A stretch of DNA of 64,000 nt from a bacterium (GCA_905221205.1 CAJNCG010000002.1:496001-560000), one strand, 5' to 3'; positions 46,101 to 53,963 are shown, counted from the first letter of the stretch. Notes: generated by a model not told the origin, from the sequence alone. Numbers and translations: made by a program.

Positions 46101-48805
46101 CAGTAACAGTACCAGGAGAAGGGACTTACACAATCAACCCAGAAACTGGTGAAGTAACATTCAAACCAGAACCAAACTTCACAGGTAAAGCTCAAGGTGT
46201 TGAAGTTCAACGTAAAGATACAAACGGAACTCCAGCAACAGCTACATACACACCAACAGTTAAACCAGTAACTCCAACATCAGATGACGTAGTGTCTGAA
46301 GATGTTCAAGGTGCTAAACAAACTGGAACTCCAGTATTCACACCAGGTAAAACAACAGTTAACGGTAAAGATGTAACTGTAGAAATCGACGAAACTGTTA
46401 AACCAACATTAGAAGGTGCTGATGAAGAAGGTAAAGTGGTAGTACCAGGCGAAGGAACTTACACGATCGATGAAAATGGTGTCGTAACCTTCACTCCAGA
46501 ACCACAATTTACAGGTAAAGCTAGCGGTGTAACAGTTAAACGTGTTGACAAAAACGGTACAGAAGTAACAGCTAAATACACGCCAACAGTTAAACCAGTA
46601 ACACCAAAAGCAGAAGGTGTAACAACAACTGATGTACAAGGTGCTAAACAAACTGGTAAACCAGAATTCACAGCAGGTAAAACAACCGTTAACGGTGTAG
46701 AAAAAACTGTAGAACTTGATGATACTAAACCAGCAACATTCGAAGATGGTTCAACTACGAAGGAAGTACCAGGAGAAGGAACTTACACAGTAGCTCCAGA
46801 CGGAACTGTAACATTCACTCCAGAAAAAGACTTCACAGGTCAAGCTAAAGGTGTAACAGTTAAACGTGAAGATAAAAACGGAACACCAGTAACAGCTAAG
46901 TATACTCCAGTAGTATTACCAGTAACTCCAACAGGTAAAGACGTAACATCAAGCGGTGAAAAAGGACAACCTCAATCTGAGACTCCAGTATTCACAGCAG
47001 GAACTACAAAAGTAAACGGTAAGACTGTAACAGTACCAATCGATGAAACTGTAGCTCCAACTCTTGAAGGTGCAGATAAAGACGGTAAAGTAGTAGTCCC
47101 AGGAGAAGGAACTTACACAATCGATAAGAACGGTAAAGTAACTTTCACTCCAGAACCAGACTTCGTAGGAACAGCTCAAGGTGTAACAGTTAAACGTGTT
47201 GACGAAAACGGGACACCAGTAACAGCTAAATACACACCAACAGTATTCGGTAAAACATCTACAGAAAACGTAGTATCTGAAGGTGCTAAAGGACAACCTC
47301 AATCGAATACTCCAGTATTCAAAGGTGATGTAGACACTACAGTAGCTCCAACATTCGCTGACGGAACAACTGAGAAGAAAGTACCAGGAGAAGGAACTTA
47401 CACTATCGATAAAGATGGTAAAGTAACATTTACTCCAGAACCAAACTTCGTAGGAACAGCTACTCCAGTTGAAGTTGTACGTAAGGACAAAAACGGTAAA
47501 ACGATTAAAGCTTCTTACACACCAACAGTTCGTCCTGACACTAAATTTGTAGTAGTAGGAAAAGACGGTAAAGAAACTGAACTTATTCCATCTAAAGATG
47601 GTAAGAACCCATCAGAAACTATTTCTGGATACAAACTTGTTAAGACTGAAACGGATGAAAAAGGGAATACTAAACACATCTACGAACCAGTGACAACTAA
47701 ACACGTAGATAAGAATGGTAACCCAATCCCAGGAACAACTACTGAGGAAGGAACAACTCCAGCTAAAACTTCAAAAGAGGTTCCAGGATACAAACTAGTA
47801 GATACTAAGAAACTTCCAAATGGTGATACAGAATATGTATACGAAAAAGTAACTACAAGATACGTAGATAAAGCTGGTCACCCAATTCCAGGAACTGAAA
47901 TTGAAGAAGGAACAAAAGATCCTAAGAACATTCCAGGTTACAAACTAGTAAGTACAACAACTACTTCAAACGGAGATACAGTTCACACTTACGAACCAGT
48001 TCAAACATTCTTCAAGGATAAAGATGGTAATCTCATTACTGTTGATAAAAACAATAACCCTGTAGAGTCAACAGAAGAGGGAGAAAAACCTAAGAAAGAT
48101 ATCCCAGGTTACCGCTTCGTAGAAACTAAGACTCTTCCAAACGGCGATGTGGAGCACGTATACGAAAAAGTAACAACACCAGCACCAACGCCATCAGTTG
48201 AAAAACCAAGAATTATTGCTCGTGACACTGAAGGAAATATCATTCCAGGATTTGAATTTGATATGTTGTCACCAATCTTGGATATTCCTGAGTATGAGTA
48301 TGTAGGTGAAGAGACTCTTTCTGATGGTACAATCAAACGTATCTATAAGAAAGTGAAGAAATCAACTACACCAGTGACTCCATATAGTCCAACACCAACA
48401 CCAGTTTACGAAAAAGTGTTAACAACTTATGTAGACGAAAATGGAGAATTAATCATCCCAGATGAAAATGGATCACATCCACGTAAATCATTAGAAGGAT
48501 ACGAAATCGTTCGTACTGAAACAGATGCGAATGGAAATGTTCGCAATGTTTACCGTAAGGTGCAATCTCAAACACCAGTACAACCGGTAGAGCCAGCAAC
48601 TCCAGCAATGCCTGAACAGCCAGCTAAACCAGAAGTACCAGCAACTCCAGCACAACCAGTAGAACCAACAGCAGTGAAAGAAGCTGAAGGTAAACGCGAA
48701 TTGCCAAATACTGGTACAGAAGACAATGCTAGCCTAGCAGCACTTGGACTTCTCGGAGTATTGAGCGGATTTGGTCTTGTAGCTCGCAAGAAGAAAGAAG
48801 ACTAA
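40154..48805 (+). CDS. CshA-like LPxTG-anchored fibrillar adhesin (adhesin 3)
   Basis: 2883-residue wall protein. The ATG at 40154 follows AAGGAGG; the in-frame ATG at 40076 precedes the ribosome site and encodes a basic, non-conserved extension. YSIRK-type signal (YGIRKYSFGAASVAIA), then a Lys/Ala/Glu helical segment to about 285. Residues about 295-660 resemble the non-repetitive lectin-like region of S. gordonii CshA (GTPWDLAAIVGYKTNKNAYV, SSGQQSSMIGIKFSDFGDLP). A GEVED-type domain follows (about 660-820), with DFNGNGKFDKGEESN, a calcium-loop-like stretch, and SGEVEDNQI. About 14 CshA-type repeats (820-2462), six divergent MucBP-like modules (2462-2805), a Pro-rich tail and LPNTG (2850-2854) complete it. 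CshA binds fibronectin and forms surface fibrils; the same role here is inferred. Own promoter and terminator. Confidence 0.92.
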   Translation: MQGKQQDFRTEKYIRYGIRKYSFGAASVAIAAGLMFLGNGAVSATEVQSAETAISTPAPSQDDKEKEKAEPKAETVETVKPETEKAAEAKPEVKAEEAKKVNKAILEASIATLESKLSTAKYADATVVSSAKEVLATAKATLAKADASQADVDAQAETVSALSTVVTESNTAGFDKKQAAEKAAAKAEAEKTATPVEKALSVATTTLTQVSSEAEVTNKLAETELAKADVKEENKAAVKAAVAKNQAVLTETKALLADKSVTKEQVDAQLERLNESILAVYNELKNAGIGRDGKFAVNLAEAQTTALKDASTETGKKWLEDHGYSSLSDIKVKTKEDNLKEIKDLNDQIQWLDFADTNAWTGLNANNQLQIGSTYTKELIPGYIVTMKVKELKPFESTEIFKNRVAGTDLESSYQPDKENKFNPENGATGLGANPQNGYTHVNNAGLSTGTSKTTIAGTNPAGQPKNGQAAGVKFDVTATYNGKPVKPGIVMTSGEDIGPLESEIYTTNGTPWDLAAIVGYKTNKNAYVPLDQFKDMNGGKTAILKWQDEKFYNALSGGKFATPDASTAGLGSQVFGGYRNNGGAGTPVLSTANVTEVGLYIMSSGQQSSMIGIKFSDFGDLPESYGLAEHYLRTETVDYLTKQKKQIQQPYLGKVKADIDSAPGTRVVGVDSDDAKDNADEGVDQLIAPGNFKPNKDTGLPEVQLIKAPDNTYKVKVIASANGNENYTDTVAPAYVRGFIDFNGNGKFDKGEESNIATVTGNGQEVELTFTNTQVIDTSKDVVNFRVRIAKDEAQVEKAAGIAYSGEVEDNQIQVSHPPRGDYEETTGKQGEKQNIGIEFINRVEADASELGSNNGKTTFNAYGKINYTEQRNSISVATTKKVQTEGVMIVNPDGSLTKTFTKAGQGTYEVTDTGVTFTPEANFVGKADGIVLRAVDANGQSTGWTALTDQNQLANVNDGTHSAGTTKTMDAVYVPNVTPKEITANPETSTDIQGKEQKKTPEFTIDVDKDGNGTTPDPVTPSAQYPAKLVDPKTNAKVDSVTVEGEGTYTINPTTGEVTFQPLPTFKGTASGVDVTLTAPVGQDKDGQPVTATATTKYTPTVTAVEPAAKPADSAGVQGETQKGTPTFTAGNAEVPIKENSVKLLNADGTEANGPVDALDEKGNKVGEYTVNPATGEVTFTPTDKSYTGKVTPAKVQAEDKNGTKVNTTYTPHIVGVTPTATPAESSGIQGQPQDGTVSFASGETTIEGEKKSVPIKANSAVLLDASGNPVAKGTPVDALDPEGNKVGEYTIDPATNKVTFTPTNKEYKGKVQPAKVQAEDENGTKVSTTYTPTIVGVTPTASPAETTDVQGVEQSKEVTFKPGKATVNGVEKEVPIDTTSYKLLDENGQPAESVPAKNPAGDVIGTYTLKVVDGKATAVFTPTDKTYAGEVQPVTIQAKDTNGTPITTTYTPNITPVEPTGAPKATEGAQGQPQEGTPTFTPGDAKVPMKIDATQPAKLIDPATGNPTDETTIPAKDAKGNTVGTYTIDPTTGKVTFTPNKDFVGTPVPATVQAKDANGTPTTATYTPTVKPVTPKGVDTFTKDIQGAEQKGTPEFKPGKTIIDGKEVEVPIDTKEPAKLIDPKTGQPVDSVTIDGEGTYTVNPETGEVTFKPDPQFTGKGTPIKVQRKDTNGTPVTGDYTAVVVPADPEGDDVTTADIQGAEQSGTPKFKGGKANIDGVEKEVPIDESVPAKLIDPTTGQEVDKVVVPGEGTYTVDSDGTVHFTPEPQFVGKAKGVTVQRRDTNGTPATGTYTPIVVGTTPKAEPSVSSDIQGQPQSQPVKFTGGSAVVKKPGTEEKTEKTVAIDPTTYTLLDENGQPAEKVPAKDAKGNVIGEYTLVKEPGKDPVAVFTPTDKTYTGEVKPVTVQAKDTNGTAVTTTYTPNITPVKPTAKSATSEGAQGQEQSGTPTFTEGHEKAPIDPTVPAKLIDPETGEPTDEKSVTVPGEGTYTINPETGEVTFKPEPNFTGKAQGVEVQRKDTNGTPATATYTPTVKPVTPTSDDVVSEDVQGAKQTGTPVFTPGKTTVNGKDVTVEIDETVKPTLEGADEEGKVVVPGEGTYTIDENGVVTFTPEPQFTGKASGVTVKRVDKNGTEVTAKYTPTVKPVTPKAEGVTTTDVQGAKQTGKPEFTAGKTTVNGVEKTVELDDTKPATFEDGSTTKEVPGEGTYTVAPDGTVTFTPEKDFTGQAKGVTVKREDKNGTPVTAKYTPVVLPVTPTGKDVTSSGEKGQPQSETPVFTAGTTKVNGKTVTVPIDETVAPTLEGADKDGKVVVPGEGTYTIDKNGKVTFTPEPDFVGTAQGVTVKRVDENGTPVTAKYTPTVFGKTSTENVVSEGAKGQPQSNTPVFKGDVDTTVAPTFADGTTEKKVPGEGTYTIDKDGKVTFTPEPNFVGTATPVEVVRKDKNGKTIKASYTPTVRPDTKFVVVGKDGKETELIPSKDGKNPSETISGYKLVKTETDEKGNTKHIYEPVTTKHVDKNGNPIPGTTTEEGTTPAKTSKEVPGYKLVDTKKLPNGDTEYVYEKVTTRYVDKAGHPIPGTEIEEGTKDPKNIPGYKLVSTTTTSNGDTVHTYEPVQTFFKDKDGNLITVDKNNNPVESTEEGEKPKKDIPGYRFVETKTLPNGDVEHVYEKVTTPAPTPSVEKPRIIARDTEGNIIPGFEFDMLSPILDIPEYEYVGEETLSDGTIKRIYKKVKKSTTPVTPYSPTPTPVYEKVLTTYVDENGELIIPDENGSHPRKSLEGYEIVRTETDANGNVRNVYRKVQSQTPVQPVEPATPAMPEQPAKPEVPATPAQPVEPTAVKEAEGKRELPNTGTEDNASLAALGLLGVLSGFGLVARKKKED
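42613..47538 (+). repeat. CshA-type repeat array of adhesin 3 (about 14 units)
   Basis: Counted by eye from linkers of the type YTPTVxPVTP. The first unit (42613-43100) is long and atypical and seems to adapt the head to the stalk. Later units resemble those of adhesin 2, including the GGKANIDGVEKEV-type insert, and the last two units (SSGEKGQPQSE, SEGAKGQPQSNTPVF) are close to the last units of adhesin 2. Confidence 0.82.
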
Positions 48806-48850
48806 TCTTTCTAATTGATATGATTTGTTTGCAATGAACAGATTATCCTT

Positions 48851-48884
48851 AAAGCTGATGAATCGAATGATTCATCAGCTTTTT
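48851..48884 (+). terminator. Terminator of adhesin gene 3
   Basis: Perfect 14-base-pair stem AAAGCTGATGAATC (48851-48864) / GATTCATCAGCTTT (48869-48882), loop GAAT. Sequence and upstream flank (CTAATTG...ATGATTTGTTT) resemble those after adhesin gene 2. Confidence 0.92.
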
Positions 48885-49008
48885 GGCTATTCTGGCTAAA
48901 GGGTGAGTAGAGAAATCGGGCTCTTAGGGAGGAAATAATGATTATACTTTCATATTTCGGAGAAAATATGGTATAATAGAGAGTAAAAACTTTGAAAGAA
49001 AGAAAAAG

Positions 49009-49521
49009 ATGAATTTAAAAGATTATATTGCAACAATTGAAAATTATCCAAAGGAAGGTATTACTTTCCGTGATATCAGTCCTTTGATGGCTGATGGAAA
49101 TGCTTATAGCTACGCTGTTCGTGAAATCGTTCAGTATGCGACTGACAAGAAAATTGATATGATTGTAGGTCCTGAGGCTCGTGGCTTTATCGTGGGTTGT
49201 CCAGTTGCCTTTGAGTTGGGAATTGGTTTTGCACCTGTTCGTAAGCCAGGTAAATTGCCACGCGAAGTCATTTCTGCTGACTATGAAAAAGAATACGGTG
49301 TTGATACCTTGACTATGCACGCGGATGCCATCAAGCCAGGTCAACGTGTTCTTATCGTAGATGACCTCTTGGCAACAGGTGGAACTGTTAAGGCAACCAT
49401 CGAGATGATTGAAAAACTTGGTGGTGTTGTAGCAGGTTGTGCCTTCCTTGTTGAATTGGATGAATTGAACGGCCGTGAAAAAATCGGTGACTACGACTAC
49501 AAAGTTCTCATGCATTATTAA
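49009..49521 (+). CDS. apt: Adenine phosphoribosyltransferase
   Basis: 170-residue purine salvage enzyme converting adenine and PRPP to AMP in the cytoplasm; normal length. The PRPP-binding loop [13 protein letters not shown] is at 114-126, and the N-terminal [14 protein letters not shown] (13-26) is typical for bacterial Apt. Upstream is an extended -10 promoter (TGGTATAAT, TATAAT at 48972-48977) and AAAGAAAG-type ribosome site. It is the first gene of the housekeeping block to the right of the adhesin island. Confidence 0.97.
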   Translation: MNLKDYIATIENYPKEGITFRDISPLMADGNAYSYAVREIVQYATDKKIDMIVGPEARGFIVGCPVAFELGIGFAPVRKPGKLPREVISADYEKEYGVDTLTMHADAIKPGQRVLIVDDLLATGGTVKATIEMIEKLGGVVAGCAFLVELDELNGREKIGDYDYKVLMHY

Positions 49522-49524
49522 TGA

Positions 49525-49550
49525 AAAACAGTCCCTAGGGCTGTTTTCTC
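49525..49550 (+). terminator. apt terminator
   Basis: AAAACAGTCC (49525-49534) / GGGCTGTTTT (49538-49547) with a CTA loop and one G-U pair, followed by CTCT. The T tract is carried by the stem itself. Confidence 0.75.
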
Positions 49551-49594
49551 TACATTGGGATATAAAAATAGACTATAGCTAGTTAGAGAAAAAC

Positions 49595-49628
49595 TATAAT
49601 TGAAAACTATATCTTCTTACAGTATAAT
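49595..49628 (+). promoter_or_regulatory. MET-box overlapping the metA promoter
   Basis: TATAATT-GAA-AACTATA (49595-49611) is a 7-3-7 inverted repeat that differs by one base from the streptococcal MET-box consensus TATAGTT-TnA-AACTATA, attributed to the LysR-type regulator MtaR/MetR. It overlaps the -35 TTGAAA (49600-49605); after 17 bp comes -10 TATAAT (49623-49628). Control of metA by methionine or its precursors is inferred. Confidence 0.72.
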
Positions 49629-49703
49629 AAAAGGAACAAGTGTTTGAGTTTTGACTTTAAACACATGCAATGATTCCTGAAAGAGTACAGTTAGGAGAGG
49701 GTT

Positions 49704-50648
49704 ATGCCGATTCGAATTGATAAAAAATTACCAGCTGTTGAGATTTTACGGACAGAGAACATCTTTGTTATGGATGATCAACGTGCTGCCCACCAAGATA
49801 TTCGTCCCTTGAAGATTTTGATCTTAAATCTCATGCCTAAAAAAATGGTGACAGAGACCCAGTTGTTGCGCCATTTGGCCAATACACCCCTACAACTGGA
49901 TATTGATTTCCTCTATATGGAGAGCCATCGTTCTAAAACAACTCGTTCAGAACACATGGAGACTTTCTACAAAACTTTTCCTGAAGTCAAGGACGAGTAT
50001 TTTGATGGGATGATTATCACGGGTGCTCCAGTTGAGCATTTACCATTTGAGGAAGTGGACTATTGGGAGGAATTCAGTCAGGTAATTGAGTGGTCTAAGA
50101 CCCATGTCTATTCGACTCTTCATATCTGTTGGGGGGCTCAGGCGGGACTCTATCTGCGCTATGGGGTAGAAAAATACCAGATGAGCAATAAGTTATCAGG
50201 TATTTATCCTCAGGACACCCTAAAAGAAGGGCACCTTCTCTTTAGAGGCTTTGATGATAGCTACGTATCCCCTCATTCACGGCACACGGAGATTTCTAAG
50301 GAAGAGGTCTTAAACAAAACCAATCTCGAGATTTTATCAGAGGGTCCTCAGGTTGGGGTTTCGATTTTGGCCAGTCGTGATTTACGAGAAATTTATAGTT
50401 TTGGGCATTTGGAGTATGACCGTGATACCTTGGCAAATGAATATTTTCGAGATCGTGATGCAGGTTTGGATCCTCATATTCCAGAAAATTACTTTAAGGA
50501 TGATGATGTCAACCAGACACCTTGTCTTTGTTGGTCTTCATCAGCAGCCCTCTTTTTCAGTAACTGGGTAAACTATGCTGTCTATCAGGAGACGCCTTTT
50601 GACTGGAGAAAGATAGAAGATGATGCATCTGCATATGGGTATTTATAA
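49704..50648 (+). CDS. metA: Homoserine O-acyltransferase (predicted acetyltransferase)
   Basis: 314-residue MetA enzyme, activating homoserine for methionine synthesis. The catalytic triad is visible: Cys142 (HICWGAQAG), His235 and Glu237 ([10 protein letters not shown]). Residue 111 is glutamate ([15 protein letters not shown]), the residue reported to select acetyl-CoA over succinyl-CoA in this family (glycine there goes with succinyl-CoA), so O-acetylhomoserine is the expected product even though the gene is often annotated as a succinyltransferase. It follows TTAGGAGAGGG and a MET-box promoter. dnaD starts 8 bases after its stop codon. Confidence 0.94.
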   Translation: MPIRIDKKLPAVEILRTENIFVMDDQRAAHQDIRPLKILILNLMPKKMVTETQLLRHLANTPLQLDIDFLYMESHRSKTTRSEHMETFYKTFPEVKDEYFDGMIITGAPVEHLPFEEVDYWEEFSQVIEWSKTHVYSTLHICWGAQAGLYLRYGVEKYQMSNKLSGIYPQDTLKEGHLLFRGFDDSYVSPHSRHTEISKEEVLNKTNLEILSEGPQVGVSILASRDLREIYSFGHLEYDRDTLANEYFRDRDAGLDPHIPENYFKDDDVNQTPCLCWSSSAALFFSNWVNYAVYQETPFDWRKIEDDASAYGYL

Positions 50649-50656
50649 GAGGAATT

Positions 50657-51334
50657 ATGACATATTTAGACGCTTTTAAATCAGGGAACTTGGTTTTACC
50701 GAGTGCCCTGCTCTTGCATTTTAAGGAACTCTTTCCTTCTAGCGATGATTTTCTGGTCTGGCAATTTTTCTATTTGCAAAATACGACAGGTTTGGAAGAA
50801 ATGTCGCCAAGCCAGATTGCTGAAAGGATTGGCAAGGAAATTTCAGATGTCAACCAGGCTATTTCCAATCTGACGGAGAGGGGACTGCTTCAGTATCGAA
50901 CGATCGAATTAAATGGTGAAATCGAATTGCTTTTTGATGCTAGTTTAGCTTTGGAACGTTTGGATGACTTGCTTGGAGTTGCTCATTCGAGTTCAGACCA
51001 GTTGACACCTCAAAATCAGCTTAAGGATTTGGTAGAAACCTTCCAGCAGGAGTTAGGGCGCTTGTTGACGCCTTTTGAGATTGAAGATTTGACTAAGACC
51101 CTTAAGGAAGATGGAACCAGTGCTGACTTGATTAAGGAAGCTCTTCGTGAAGCTGTTTTGAATGGAAAACCAAACTGGAAGTACATTCAGGCGATTTTGA
51201 GAAATTGGCGCCATGAAGGTATCAAAAGTGTGGCTCAAATTGAGGCTAAGCGGGCAGAAAGAGAAGCAAGCAATCCTCAATTGACACAGGTATCTGCAGA
51301 TTTCAGAAATGCCATGGATCTCTGGAAGGATTAA
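50657..51334 (+). CDS. dnaD: DnaD-type primosomal / replication initiation protein
   Basis: 225-residue DnaD-domain protein, involved in loading the replicative helicase at origins and restart sites in low-GC Gram-positives. The N-terminal winged-helix part has the typical sequence (MSPSQIAERIGKEISDVNQAISNLTERGLLQY, about 49-80), and the C-terminal DnaD domain carries GRLLTPFEIEDL near 130-142 and the WKYIQAILRNWRHEGI signature near 172-188. It follows ATAAGAGGAA, 8 nt after metA, so the two are probably co-transcribed although the functions differ. Confidence 0.9.
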   Translation: MTYLDAFKSGNLVLPSALLLHFKELFPSSDDFLVWQFFYLQNTTGLEEMSPSQIAERIGKEISDVNQAISNLTERGLLQYRTIELNGEIELLFDASLALERLDDLLGVAHSSSDQLTPQNQLKDLVETFQQELGRLLTPFEIEDLTKTLKEDGTSADLIKEALREAVLNGKPNWKYIQAILRNWRHEGIKSVAQIEAKRAEREASNPQLTQVSADFRNAMDLWKD

Positions 51335-51367
51335 TCCAGGTAAGCAGGCTTGAAATCCGAGTAAGAT

Positions 51368-51396
51368 TTGCAAGCTGTGTATAATTGTGATAAAAT
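51368..51396 (+). promoter_or_regulatory. tpiA promoter
   Basis: TTGCAA (51368-51373), 17-bp spacer, TAAAAT (51391-51396) with TGA in front, giving a leader of about 30 nt. Confidence 0.65.
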
Positions 51397-51431
51397 AAGT
51401 AGAAAATAAATTGAAAAAAGAGGTATGTGAA

Positions 51432-52190
51432 ATGTCACGTAAACCATTTATCGCTGGTAACTGGAAAATGAACAAAAATCCAGAAGAAGCTAAAGCATTT
51501 GTTGAAGCAGTTGCATCAAAACTTCCTTCATCAGATCTTGTTGAAGCAGGTATCGCAGCTCCTGCAGTTGATTTGACAACTGTTCTTGCTGCTGCAAAAG
51601 GTTCAAACCTTAAAGTTGCTGCTCAAAACTGCTACTTTGAAAATGCAGGTGCTTTCACTGGTGAAACTAGCCCACAAGTTTTGAAAGAAATCGGTACTGA
51701 CTATGTTGTTATCGGTCATTCAGAACGCCGTGACTACTTCCATGAAACTGACGAAGATATCAACAAAAAAGCAAAAGCAATCTTTGCAAACGGTATGCTT
51801 CCAATCATCTGTTGTGGTGAATCACTTGAAACTTACGAAGCTGGTAAAGCTGCTGAGTTTGTAGGTGCTCAAGTATCTGCTGCATTGGCTGGATTGACAG
51901 CTGAACAAGTTGCTGCATCAGTTATCGCTTACGAGCCAATCTGGGCTATCGGTACTGGTAAATCAGCTTCACAAGACGATGCACAAAAAATGTGTAAAGT
52001 TGTTCGTGACGTTGTAGCTGCTGACTTCGGACAAGAAGTTGCAGACAAAGTTCGTGTTCAATACGGTGGTTCTGTTAAACCTGAAAACGTTGCTTCATAC
52101 ATGGCTTGCCCAGACGTTGACGGTGCCCTTGTTGGTGGTGCGTCACTTGAAGCTGAAAGCTTCTTGGCATTGCTTGACTTTGTAAAATAA
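51432..52190 (+). CDS. tpiA: Triosephosphate isomerase
   Basis: 252-residue glycolytic enzyme interconverting dihydroxyacetone phosphate and glyceraldehyde 3-phosphate. Catalytic residues: Lys12 (GNWKMN), His96 (GHSERR) and Glu168 ([11 protein letters not shown]), all conserved; the GGSVKPENV phosphate loop is near the C-terminus. The start used is MSRKPFIAG behind AAGAGGTATGTG; an upstream in-frame TTG at 51411 would add seven non-conserved residues. Codon use is highly biased, as expected for an abundant enzyme. A terminator follows. Confidence 0.98.
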   Translation: MSRKPFIAGNWKMNKNPEEAKAFVEAVASKLPSSDLVEAGIAAPAVDLTTVLAAAKGSNLKVAAQNCYFENAGAFTGETSPQVLKEIGTDYVVIGHSERRDYFHETDEDINKKAKAIFANGMLPIICCGESLETYEAGKAAEFVGAQVSAALAGLTAEQVAASVIAYEPIWAIGTGKSASQDDAQKMCKVVRDVVAADFGQEVADKVRVQYGGSVKPENVASYMACPDVDGALVGGASLEAESFLALLDFVK

Positions 52191-52212
52191 TTAGTAAGTA
52201 GCAAAAGCTAGG

Positions 52213-52245
52213 TGGAACAGCATTCAGATGTCTGTTCCATTTTTT
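52213..52245 (+). terminator. tpiA terminator
   Basis: TGGAACAG (52213-52220) / CTGTTCCA (52232-52239) and six T. The ribosome site of lytC (GGGGAGG) begins right after it. Confidence 0.82.
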
Positions 52246-52260
52246 ATAGGGGAGGAAAGA

Positions 52261-53835
52261 TTGAAAACAAAGATTGGAAAAATTGGATTAGCAAGCGTAT
52301 TTTTACTAGGTTTGGCAGTCAATCAAGTAGCTGCAAATGAAGCTGAGGCAAAAGCATCTACGGAAGAAAGCAGTGTTCAGGCTTCTTCTAGTAAGGTAGA
52401 AGAAAAGAAATCAGAAACGACAACAAGTCAAAAAGAAGAGAAAAAGGTTGAGACTTCTTCTAGTCAGCGTCCTGATAAAAAGGAAGAAGTAAAAGAGACA
52501 CGTGCTAGTAGTCAGAAAGAAGAAAGCAAGCCAACTTCAACATCAGCACACTGGGAAGGCGACTTCTATGTAAAGGCAGATGGTTCAAAAGCCAAGAGTG
52601 AGTGGATCTTCGATACTAGCTACAATAGCTGGTTCTATATAAAAGCAGATGGTCGTTATGCTCAAAAAGAATGGCATGGAAACTATTACCTCAAAGCGGG
52701 TGGTTACATGGCTAAAAATGAATGGGTTTACGATAACCATTATAAGAGTTGGTTCTACCTCAAAGCAGACGGTTCTTATGCAGAACAAGAATGGCAGAAA
52801 ATTAATGGCAAATGGTACTATTTCAAGAAATGGGGCTATATGGCTAAAAGTCAGTGGCAAGGAAATTATTTCTTGAATGGTCAAGGTGCCATGATGCAAA
52901 ATGAATGGTTATACGATCCAGCCTATTCGTCTTATTTTTACCTCAAGGCAGATGGTTCTTATGCTAATGAACAGTGGCAAAAGATTGATGGTAAATGGTA
53001 CTACTTTAAGAAGTGGGGCTACATGGCTAAAGATGAGTGGCATGGGAATTACTATCTTACTGAAAGTGGTGCCATGGCTACAGGTGAGTTAGTGATGGAC
53101 GATACTCGTTATACTTTTGCTGATTCAGGCGAATTGAAAGAAAAGAAAGCCTTGAACGTTGGTTGGGTCTATCGAAATGGTCACCGTTATTTCTTTAACC
53201 ATCGTGAGGAACAAGTTGGAACAGATCGAGCTAAGAAGGTTATCGATGTCAGTGAGCATAATGGCCGCATTAATGATTGGAAAAAGGTTATCCAAGAAAA
53301 CGGGGTTGATGGAGTCATTGTTCGCTTGGGATACAGCGGTGTAGAAGATAAGGAATTGGCCCATAATATTCAAGAGTTTAATCGACTAGGCATTCCTTAT
53401 GGTGTTTATCTCTATACTTATGCAGAAAATGAAACAGATGCTGAGAATGATGCCAAACAGACAATTGAACTTTTGAAGAAATACAAGATGAACTTATCTT
53501 ACCCAATCTACTATGATGTTGAAAATTGGGAATATGAAAATAAATCTAAGAAAGCTCCAGCGGACACGGACACTTGGGTTAAAATCATCAATAAGTATAT
53601 GGAAACCATGAAAAAAGCAGGCTATCAAAACGTGAAAGTTTATAGCTATCGTCAACTTTTGCAAACTCGTTTGAATCATCCAAATATTTTGCAACATGTT
53701 AACTGGGTAGCAGCCTATACAGATGCGCTTGATTGGAATAACCCTCACTATTCTGGTGAAAAAGGATGGCAATATACTTCGTCAGACTCTCTTAAAGGGA
53801 TTCGAGGACAGGTTGATGTCAGTGTCTGGTATTAA
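52261..53835 (+). CDS. lytC: LytC-type choline-binding GH25 lysozyme
   Basis: 524-residue secreted cell wall hydrolase. It starts with TTG at 52261 behind GGGGAGGAAAG; the alternative ATG at 52228 lies inside the tpiA terminator. Signal peptide (KTKIGKIGLASVFLLGLAV..VAA), then a Ser/Glu/Lys-rich linker (about 25-95), choline-binding-type repeats (about 98-320, e.g. GKWYYFKKWGYMAKSQW), and a C-terminal GH25 muramidase domain (about 325-524) with Asp329 (DVSEHNG) and Asp419/Glu421 (YYDVEN) as likely catalytic residues. The repeats should hold it on choline-decorated teichoic acids. The order, choline-binding part first and catalytic domain last, is as in pneumococcal LytC (a lysozyme linked to fratricide and autolysis). 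It shares no operon with its neighbours. Confidence 0.93.
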   Translation: MKTKIGKIGLASVFLLGLAVNQVAANEAEAKASTEESSVQASSSKVEEKKSETTTSQKEEKKVETSSSQRPDKKEEVKETRASSQKEESKPTSTSAHWEGDFYVKADGSKAKSEWIFDTSYNSWFYIKADGRYAQKEWHGNYYLKAGGYMAKNEWVYDNHYKSWFYLKADGSYAEQEWQKINGKWYYFKKWGYMAKSQWQGNYFLNGQGAMMQNEWLYDPAYSSYFYLKADGSYANEQWQKIDGKWYYFKKWGYMAKDEWHGNYYLTESGAMATGELVMDDTRYTFADSGELKEKKALNVGWVYRNGHRYFFNHREEQVGTDRAKKVIDVSEHNGRINDWKKVIQENGVDGVIVRLGYSGVEDKELAHNIQEFNRLGIPYGVYLYTYAENETDAENDAKQTIELLKKYKMNLSYPIYYDVENWEYENKSKKAPADTDTWVKIINKYMETMKKAGYQNVKVYSYRQLLQTRLNHPNILQHVNWVAAYTDALDWNNPHYSGEKGWQYTSSDSLKGIRGQVDVSVWY

Positions 53836-53845
53836 ACTATAAAGC

Positions 53846-53878
53846 AAAAAGAGTGTACAAAGAGTGTATACTCTTTTT
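53846..53878 (+). terminator. lytC terminator
   Basis: Thirteen-base-pair stem AAAAAGAGTGTAC / GTATACTCTTTTT with one G-U pair and a seven-base loop. Because it starts with A-rich and ends with T-rich arms it could work in both directions. Confidence 0.88.
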
Positions 53879-53934
53879 ATTCAAATTCTTAAATTATCAG
53901 TCTATTACAACTTTTCTCAGATAGTACACTTTTC

Positions 53935-53963
53935 TTGCTATTGGTTTTCCATAGTAGTATACT
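53935..53963 (+). promoter_or_regulatory. dpr promoter
   Basis: TTGCTA (53935-53940), 17-bp spacer, TATACT (53958-53963), preceded by an AT-rich region. In pneumococcus the dpr promoter region is bound by the regulator RitR; no binding site was identified here by eye. Confidence 0.6.
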
